Below are positions 5,158-9,435 of a stretch of DNA of 9,435 nucleotides, piece after piece. The notes under the pieces were generated by a model. That model searched no databases, was not told the DNA's origin, and worked only from the letters and a program-made list of their open reading frames with translations. A program made the position numbers and the translations under genes. Location of the stretch: positions 1 to 9,435 of the forward strand of contig JBFICP010000120.1 of the NCBI GenBank assembly GCA_041581935.1. Direction: 5' to 3'. This stretch comes from JAABYT01 sp041581935. Lineage in GTDB: Bacteria; Pseudomonadota; Gammaproteobacteria; HK1. The first letter of the stretch is position 1, and every line of letters begins with the position of its first letter.

Positions 5158-7851
5158 TCAGTGCGCCTCGTCCCAGTTCCCGCCGATGCCGACGTCCACT
5201 TTCAACGCGACACTGAGCTCGGCCGCCTCCTCCATCAGCTCCACGACCGACGCCCGGATATCGGCGACGGCGTCCTCATCGACCTCGAATACCAGCTCAT
5301 CATGCACCTGCATGATCATGCGTGCCTTGGCGCCGTCGTCTTCCAGCCGGCGATCCAGTGCAATCATGGCGCGCTTGATTATATCCGCCGCGGAGCCCTG
5401 CATTGGCGCGTTTATTGCCGTACGCTCGGCATACTGACGGCGTGCCGCATTTCGCGATTTGATCTCGGGTAGGTACAGCCGTCGCCCGAACACGGTTTCT
5501 ACGTAACCACGCTCACGCGCTCTCTCCCGGGTTTCGTCCATGAACTGCTTCACACCCGGATAGCGGGTGAAGTAGAGGTCCACGTATTCCTGCGCCTCGC
5601 GGCGCGGGATCCCAAGCTGGCGCCCCAACCCGAAGGCGGACATACCGTAGATGAGACCGAAGTTGATTGCCTTTGCGCTGCGTCTTTCCTCGTTGGTGAC
5701 CTTCTCGAGGGGCAGACCGAATACTTCGGCGGCGGTCGCACGGTGAATGTCGTCTCCCGATTCGAATGCCTCCTTGAGCCCTTCATCGCCGGACAGGTGG
5801 GCCATTATTCTCAGCTCGATCTGCGAATAGTCGGCAGCCAGAATGCGCTTGCCCGCCGGCGCCACGAACGCCTGCCGGATTCTGCGGCCCTCGGGGGTGC
5901 GCACCGGGATGTTCTGCAAGTTTGGGTCCGCGGATGACAGTCGGCCCGTGGAGGCCACTGCCTGATGATAGCTGGTGTGCACGCGTCCGGACTCGGGATT
6001 GATACACGCTGGGAGTGCATCCGTATACGTGGACTTAAGCTTGCTTAAGCTTCTGTACTCGAGAATGAGCTTAGGCAACGGGTAGTCGTGAGCCAGCTCC
6101 TGCAATACCGACTCGGCGGTCGACGGCTGACCTTTGGGTGTCTTCTCCAGGACCGGAAGCTCGAGCTTGTCGAACAGGATGCCCTGGATCTGCTTCGGTG
6201 AGCCGAGATTGAACTCTTCACCTGCCTCCTCGTAGGCCCTCGAGGCGATGTCTGCGATGCTCTTCGCAAGCTCCTTGCTTTGGGTATCGAGCATGTCCCG
6301 ATCCACGAGCACGCCGTTTCGCTCGATGCGCGACAGCACCGGCACAAGCGGCATTTCGATCTGCTCGAACAACGTCCTGAGACTCGCCTCGCCGCTCAGT
6401 CGCGGCCACAATGTCTGATGCAGCCGGAGGGTCACGTCCGCATCCTCGGCCGCATAGGGTCCGGCCTGGTCAAGAGGGATTTGGTTGAACGTGAGCTGTT
6501 TGGCTCCCTTTCCGGCGATGTCCTCGAAATGGATAGTTCGATGGCTCAGGTACTTGAGAGCGAGCGAATCCATATCGTGTCGCGTCGCAGTGCTGTCGAG
6601 CACATAGGACTCGAGCATCGTGTCGAACCCGATTCCGCCCAGCGCGATTCCGCTGCGCGCCAGGACGCTCATATCGTACTTCAGATTTTGTCCTACCTTG
6701 ATGTGCTTTGAATCCTCGAGAAGCGGCTTGAAAGCAGCGAGCAGCTCCTCACGGGGGATCTGCGCCGGCGCACCCTCGTAATCGTGAGCACATGGAACGT
6801 AAGCGGCCTCGCCGGGCTTGACGGCAAATGAAACACCCACCAGATCCGCACTCATGTAATCCAGGCTCGTGGTCTCGGTATCGAAGGCAAAATATTCGGC
6901 GCCCTGCAGGCGCTTAATCCACACCCCAAGCCGCTTGCGGTCGGTGATCGTCTCGTAGTCCGTTTGAGTCGCGTCTTCCGGCGCCGCCTCTCCACCGGCG
7001 AGAATCTCAGAAAGCCATGTCTTGAATTCCAGCTCGGAGTAAAGCTCTCTCAGCCGGGCGCTGTCCGGTTCCGAGCGCAGCAGTTCATCGGGAGAGACGT
7101 CGAGGTCGACGTCACATTTTATGGTCACAAGGGTGCGCGACAGCGGCAAATCGTCAACACAATTGCGCAAATTCTCACCGACCTTTCCTCCGATCTCGCC
7201 GGCGTGCGATATGATGTCGTCGAGCGTCCCGAACTCCCTCAGCCATTTGACGGCAGTCTTGGGTCCCACCTTGGATACGCCGGGAACGTTATCCACGGTA
7301 TCTCCGATAAGCGTCAAATAGTCGACGATTCGCTCTGGGCCCACGCCGAATTTCTCCATCACGCCTTTCTGGTCGAGAACAACTCCGTCCATGGTGTTGA
7401 CCATGGTCACCGACTCATCCACGAGCTGGGACATGTCCTTGTCGCTGGTCGAGATCGTAACGTCGAAGCCACGCTTTTTTCCTTGCTCGGCGAGCGTACC
7501 GATGACATCGTCGGCTTCGACACCCGGCACTTCCAGCAGTGGAATTCCGAGAGCCGTCACCAGGGAACGAATTGAATCGAGCTGCTGTCGCATCTCCTCC
7601 GGCATAGGCGGGCGATTAGCCTTGTACTCGGCATAAAGATCATCACGAAACGTCTTGCCTTTGGCATCGAAAACCACCGCCAGGTGCGACGGATTGTAAT
7701 CAGCGAGCAGTCGTCGCAGCATGCTGGTTATTCCGTAAGCGGCGCCAGTGTGCATTCCCTTGGAGTTGGTTAGCATTGGCATCGCGTGAAAGGCCCGGTA
7801 CAGATATGATGATCCGTCGACCAGAACCAGGTGTTTTTTCTGCTTGGGCAT
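5158..7851 (-). CDS. polA: DNA polymerase I (5' nuclease, 3'-5' exonuclease and polymerase domains)
   Basis: DNA polymerase I removes RNA primers, fills Okazaki gaps and repair patches, and proofreads. I start at ATG 7851-7849 (897 residues) because the family N-terminus KKHLVLVDGSSYLYRAFHA follows at once; the frame is open 51 codons further upstream, but that part runs into the divergent gene and lacks family resemblance. The 5' nuclease (about 1-285) keeps its acidic metal ligands D12, D62, E112, D114, D115, D137, D139, D184 and D187. The exonuclease (about 300-490) is intact: FDTET (D324, E326), QNLKYD (N389, D393) and YAAEDAD (Y466, D470), so proofreading is expected. The polymerase (about 500-897) has motif A LAADYSQIELR (D674), the O-helix RRSAKAINFGLIYG (K727, F731, Y735) and motif C QVHDELVFEV (H850, D851). 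Phe731 matches the Phe of E. coli Pol I that disfavours dideoxynucleotides. AGGGT about 11 nt upstream of the start is a modest ribosome-binding site. hisA follows after 96 bp. Confidence 0.99.
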   Translation of the reverse strand: MPKQKKHLVLVDGSSYLYRAFHAMPMLTNSKGMHTGAAYGITSMLRRLLADYNPSHLAVVFDAKGKTFRDDLYAEYKANRPPMPEEMRQQLDSIRSLVTALGIPLLEVPGVEADDVIGTLAEQGKKRGFDVTISTSDKDMSQLVDESVTMVNTMDGVVLDQKGVMEKFGVGPERIVDYLTLIGDTVDNVPGVSKVGPKTAVKWLREFGTLDDIISHAGEIGGKVGENLRNCVDDLPLSRTLVTIKCDVDLDVSPDELLRSEPDSARLRELYSELEFKTWLSEILAGGEAAPEDATQTDYETITDRKRLGVWIKRLQGAEYFAFDTETTSLDYMSADLVGVSFAVKPGEAAYVPCAHDYEGAPAQIPREELLAAFKPLLEDSKHIKVGQNLKYDMSVLARSGIALGGIGFDTMLESYVLDSTATRHDMDSLALKYLSHRTIHFEDIAGKGAKQLTFNQIPLDQAGPYAAEDADVTLRLHQTLWPRLSGEASLRTLFEQIEMPLVPVLSRIERNGVLVDRDMLDTQSKELAKSIADIASRAYEEAGEEFNLGSPKQIQGILFDKLELPVLEKTPKGQPSTAESVLQELAHDYPLPKLILEYRSLSKLKSTYTDALPACINPESGRVHTSYHQAVASTGRLSSADPNLQNIPVRTPEGRRIRQAFVAPAGKRILAADYSQIELRIMAHLSGDEGLKEAFESGDDIHRATAAEVFGLPLEKVTNEERRSAKAINFGLIYGMSAFGLGRQLGIPRREAQEYVDLYFTRYPGVKQFMDETRERARERGYVETVFGRRLYLPEIKSRNAARRQYAERTAINAPMQGSAADIIKRAMIALDRRLEDDGAKARMIMQVHDELVFEVDEDAVADIRASVVELMEEAAELSVALKVDVGIGGNWDEAH

Positions 7852-7902
7852 CGTACGAGACCCTATTATTCCAGAGGAAGCCTCAATGAACGCTGTGACT
7901 AA

Positions 7903-7932
7903 AGTGTACGTGGCTGTGTACACAACAGTAAA
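7903..7932 (-). promoter_or_regulatory. Candidate sigma-70-type promoter for polA
   Basis: On the minus strand TTTACT (7927-7932) and TACACT (7903-7908) are separated by 18 bp. Each matches four of six consensus bases. Transcription would begin near 7896, giving a leader of about 45 nt before the polA ATG at 7851. The call rests on pattern alone. A weaker plus-strand pair overlaps it (GTGACT at 7895-7900 and TACACA at 7919-7924, 18 bp apart) and could serve the divergent LOG gene. Confidence 0.35.
7915..7924. promoter_or_regulatory. Perfect 10-bp palindrome TGTGTACACA between divergent genes
   Basis: The palindrome lies within the spacer of the candidate polA promoter and overlaps the weak -10 of the opposite promoter, where a dimeric repressor could affect both genes. 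A related half, GTGTACGTGG, occurs a few bases to its left at 7904. I know of no specific regulator whose site this is, and a 10-bp palindrome can arise by chance. Confidence 0.25.
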
Positions 7933-7951
7933 TGCGCGGCCACGCTCCATC

Positions 7952-7966
7952 CGGGCCTCTGGCCCG
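7952..7966 (+). other. Short GC-rich hairpin in the leader of the LOG-family gene
   Basis: CGGGCC (7952-7957), a 3-nt loop TCT and GGCCCG (7961-7966) form a perfect 6-bp stem. It lies 9 nt upstream of the Shine-Dalgarno sequence GAGGGGAGA (7976-7984) of the gene starting at 7991. No T tract follows it, so it is not a terminator. If transcribed, it could stabilise the mRNA or influence access to the ribosome-binding site. Confidence 0.3.
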
Positions 7967-7990
7967 CACTGAGTCGAGGGGAGATCGGCA

Positions 7991-8719
7991 ATGGATATTC
8001 TCAATCAGCATCCGGTTCGCCCAAAGGTGCCCGAGAGCAAGGATGCGGAGCTCAGCCGGGAATCCTGGAAAATCTTCCAGATCATGGCCGAATTCGTCGA
8101 GGGATTCGAAAAGCTTGCATCGATTGCACCCGCGGTGAGTATCTTCGGCTCCGCGCGCTTCGCTGTGGATCACGACGATTACGCGCTGGCGAGCGAGATT
8201 GCCGAACGTCTATCGAATTCCGGTTTCTCGGTGATAAGCGGAGGCGGTCCGGGCATCATGGAGGCCGTAAACAAGGGTGCCTACGCCGGAAAATCTCCAA
8301 GCGTCGGACTCAATATCGTCCTTCCTGATGAGCAGGCAGCGAACGAGTTCCAAGACCTCAGCCTGAGCTTCCGACATTTTTTCGCCCGCAAGGTGATGTT
8401 CGTCAAATACGCATCGGCCTATGTCGTGCTACCCGGGGGCTTCGGAACGCTGGACGAGCTCGCCGAAATGCTTACGCTGGTCCAGACTGGAAAGACGCGA
8501 CGCATACCCATAGTGCTCGTCAATAAAAAGTTCTGGGACGGACTGATACAATGGTTCCGTGAAACGCTTGTGCAGCAAGGAACCATCAGACCGGAAGACC
8601 TGAACCTGTTTCAACTGGTGGACAAGCCGGAGGAAGTAGTGGAAGCTATCTTTAGTCACTACGAAGACCGTTGCTTCGAGCCGTCGGCCGCCGAGCGCGA
8701 AAAACTTTTACAACTCTAG
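7991..8719 (+). CDS. LOG-family protein, probable nucleoside 5'-monophosphate phosphoribohydrolase (TIGR00730 type)
   Basis: The 242-residue protein belongs to the LOG / lysine-decarboxylase-like Rossmann family, whose studied members cleave the N-glycosidic bond of AMP, other nucleotides or cytokinin riboside monophosphates to release base and ribose 5-phosphate. The two diagnostic motifs are present: SGGGPGIMEAVNKGA (residues 83-97) and PGGFGTLDELAEM (148-160). The conserved Arg-Lys is in FFARK (R133, K134). The fold begins at VSIFGSARF (49-57). The first 45 residues are a longer, charged helical lead-in than in the shortest LOG proteins. ATG 7991 is chosen because GAGGGGAGA lies 6 nt upstream. 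The old label lysine decarboxylase should not be used, because the motifs are those of the phosphoribohydrolases. The substrate (housekeeping nucleotide turnover or a cytokinin-like product) cannot be told from sequence. It is divergent from polA and is followed after 13 bp by the DUF2782-like gene. Confidence 0.92.
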   Translation: MDILNQHPVRPKVPESKDAELSRESWKIFQIMAEFVEGFEKLASIAPAVSIFGSARFAVDHDDYALASEIAERLSNSGFSVISGGGPGIMEAVNKGAYAGKSPSVGLNIVLPDEQAANEFQDLSLSFRHFFARKVMFVKYASAYVVLPGGFGTLDELAEMLTLVQTGKTRRIPIVLVNKKFWDGLIQWFRETLVQQGTIRPEDLNLFQLVDKPEEVVEAIFSHYEDRCFEPSAAEREKLLQL

Positions 8720-8732
8720 AGATTGACAGCAT

Positions 8733-9101
8733 TTGCCAAAGTCATTAACCATCTTTCTGGGAGCCGCCGCTGCATTGATTGCCTGGGCACACTCCGCCGC
8801 CGAGCCGTCAACTCCCTCAGACGAGCCTCCGAACCTGCAAGCCGTACCGGAAGCACCGGACATTCCGCCGAAGGTCAAGAGTGGCGAGACCCTCGAGCCG
8901 GAGGTGACAATCCGCAGGGACGCAAAGCAAACCGTCACCGAGTACCGCATCAACGGGCGCGTGCATTCAATTCGGGTGGACCCGGTGGTAGGCCCGACTT
9001 ACTGGCTGGTAGATACCACCGGCGACGGTTTTACCGACACACGTTACGACAACTACAATCCGCCGTTCGCGATCCCCGGTTGGGTCATTTTCCGCTGGTA
9101 A
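8733..9101 (+). CDS. Small exported DUF2782-like protein
   Basis: This 122-residue protein matches, from memory, the DUF2782 family of small periplasmic proteins of unknown function found near polA in Gammaproteobacteria such as Pseudomonas. The family core is EPEVTIRRDAKQTVTEYRIN (residues 55-74), then GRVHSIRVDP and a closing IPGWVIFRW (114-122). A signal peptide is clear: K3, a hydrophobic stretch 5-19, and cleavage near AHSAAE (about residues 21-23). A Pro-rich linker (24-48) follows. The start is taken as TTG 8733: an in-frame TGA lies 9 nt upstream, no ATG or GTG occurs before the signal peptide, and AGAGA precedes it at a usable distance. The 13-bp gap to the LOG gene suggests one transcript. 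Residues 94-102 (DTTGDGFTD) resemble a calcium-binding loop, which I do not recall in the Pseudomonas proteins. Function is unknown. Confidence 0.82.
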   Translation: MPKSLTIFLGAAAALIAWAHSAAEPSTPSDEPPNLQAVPEAPDIPPKVKSGETLEPEVTIRRDAKQTVTEYRINGRVHSIRVDPVVGPTYWLVDTTGDGFTDTRYDNYNPPFAIPGWVIFRW

Positions 9102-9185
9102 CCCGCCATTGGCCGTTGTCATTGCTCGAAGGTGCGAGCTTGCTCCACTCCTAACGGGGGACACTTGGAATTGCATCAACGGCGG
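9102..9185. other. Convergent intergenic gap with a weak stem-loop
   Basis: These 84 bp separate the stops of the DUF2782-like gene (plus) and mgtE (minus). A perfect 5-bp stem GCTCG/CGAGC (9124-9128 with 9135-9139, 6-nt loop) is followed by only two T residues, so a Rho-independent terminator is not supported in either direction. Nothing else is seen. Confidence 0.3.
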
Positions 9186-9435
9186 CTAGCTCACCAGGAA
9201 CAATGCACCCAGTCCTAGAAACGTCATAAAACCCACCACATCGGTTATCGTCGTCAGGACGACACCGCCGGCCAATGCCGGATCAATTAACATTCGGCGC
9301 ATGAACAGCGGCAGCACGGTGCCGGCTATCGCTGCGATAACGAGATTGATGATGAGCGCGACCGCCACGATGACGCCGAGCGCCGGTTGCCCGAACCAGT
9401 ACGTGGCAATCAATGCCACCACCAATGCCCACAGC
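9186..9435 (-). CDS. mgtE: Magnesium transporter MgtE, C-terminal end (runs off the right edge)
   Basis: The frame is open from the window edge to TAG at 9188-9186, giving 82 residues of a hydrophobic protein. It matches the last transmembrane helices of MgtE, a homodimeric channel-like importer of Mg2+ gated by cytosolic magnesium through N-terminal and CBS domains that are not in view. The diagnostic end is visible: a helix with NLVIAAIAGTVLPLF, the loop MRRMLIDPALAGG, then TTITDVVGFMTFLGLGALF. In MgtE the Asp of the IDPA-type loop and the TDVxG helix contribute to the ion path. Any start codon inside the window would be an internal Leu or Val codon, so the gene must begin outside it. It converges on the DUF2782-like gene with 84 bp between the stop codons. 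Confidence 0.88.
   Translation of the reverse strand, partial: LWALVVALIATYWFGQPALGVIVAVALIINLVIAAIAGTVLPLFMRRMLIDPALAGGVVLTTITDVVGFMTFLGLGALFLVS

Noticed and set aside
7852..8004. 51-codon N-terminal extension of the polA reading frame
   Set aside because: It has no resemblance to the Pol I family, overlaps the start of the divergent LOG gene, and the normal N-terminus begins at the ATG at 7851.
7991..8719. Lysine decarboxylase annotation for the LOG-family gene
   Set aside because: The GGGPGIMEA and PGGFGTLDE motifs define LOG-type phosphoribohydrolases; the decarboxylase label is a historical mis-assignment of this family.
9124..9139. Rho-independent terminator between the DUF2782-like gene and mgtE
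   Set aside because: The stem is only 5 bp and no T tract follows in either direction.

Overview
The window looks like chromosomal DNA of a gammaproteobacterium or close proteobacterial relative. The evidence is a full three-domain DNA polymerase I with a 3'-5' exonuclease site, a divergent LOG-family gene followed by a small exported DUF2782-type protein (a family I associate with gammaproteobacterial polA regions), proteobacterial HisA and HisF, and a GC-rich, GC3-rich codon pattern. No insertion sequence, integrase, tRNA, rRNA or CRISPR array was found. The species cannot be named from the sequence.

Layout, right to left, because most genes lie on the minus strand. At 9186-9435 is the C-terminal end of an MgtE-type magnesium transporter, cut by the window edge. 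It converges on a plus-strand pair: a LOG-family nucleotide phosphoribohydrolase (7991-8719) and the DUF2782-like exported protein (8733-9101). These two are divergent from polA (5158-7851, minus) across a 139-bp region holding candidate promoters, a 10-bp palindrome and a 5'-leader hairpin. Downstream of polA are hisA (4315-5061) and hisF (3449-4249), two successive steps of histidine biosynthesis, without other his genes in view.

After a 200-bp gap comes a tight minus-strand group that looks like an operon. It begins with a 632-residue membrane protein (1350-3248) that joins a cytoplasmic PP2C-type protein phosphatase, one transmembrane helix, a proline-rich pentapeptide stalk and a predicted periplasmic SUMF1 (formylglycine-generating-enzyme-like) domain. 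It continues with a 199-residue lipoprotein (718-1317), a HIT-family nucleotide hydrolase (274-693) and the start of a GNAT acetyltransferase (1-277), which overlaps the HIT stop codon by four bases.

The most interesting element is the phosphatase-SUMF1 fusion with its lipoprotein neighbour. It resembles, within one polypeptide, parts of the threonine-phosphorylation circuit that controls type VI secretion in Pseudomonas aeruginosa, where PppA is a PP2C phosphatase, TagR a periplasmic SUMF1-like protein and TagQ an outer-membrane lipoprotein. No kinase, FHA protein or secretion gene is visible here, so the parallel is one of architecture only. The rest of the window is ordinary housekeeping sequence.
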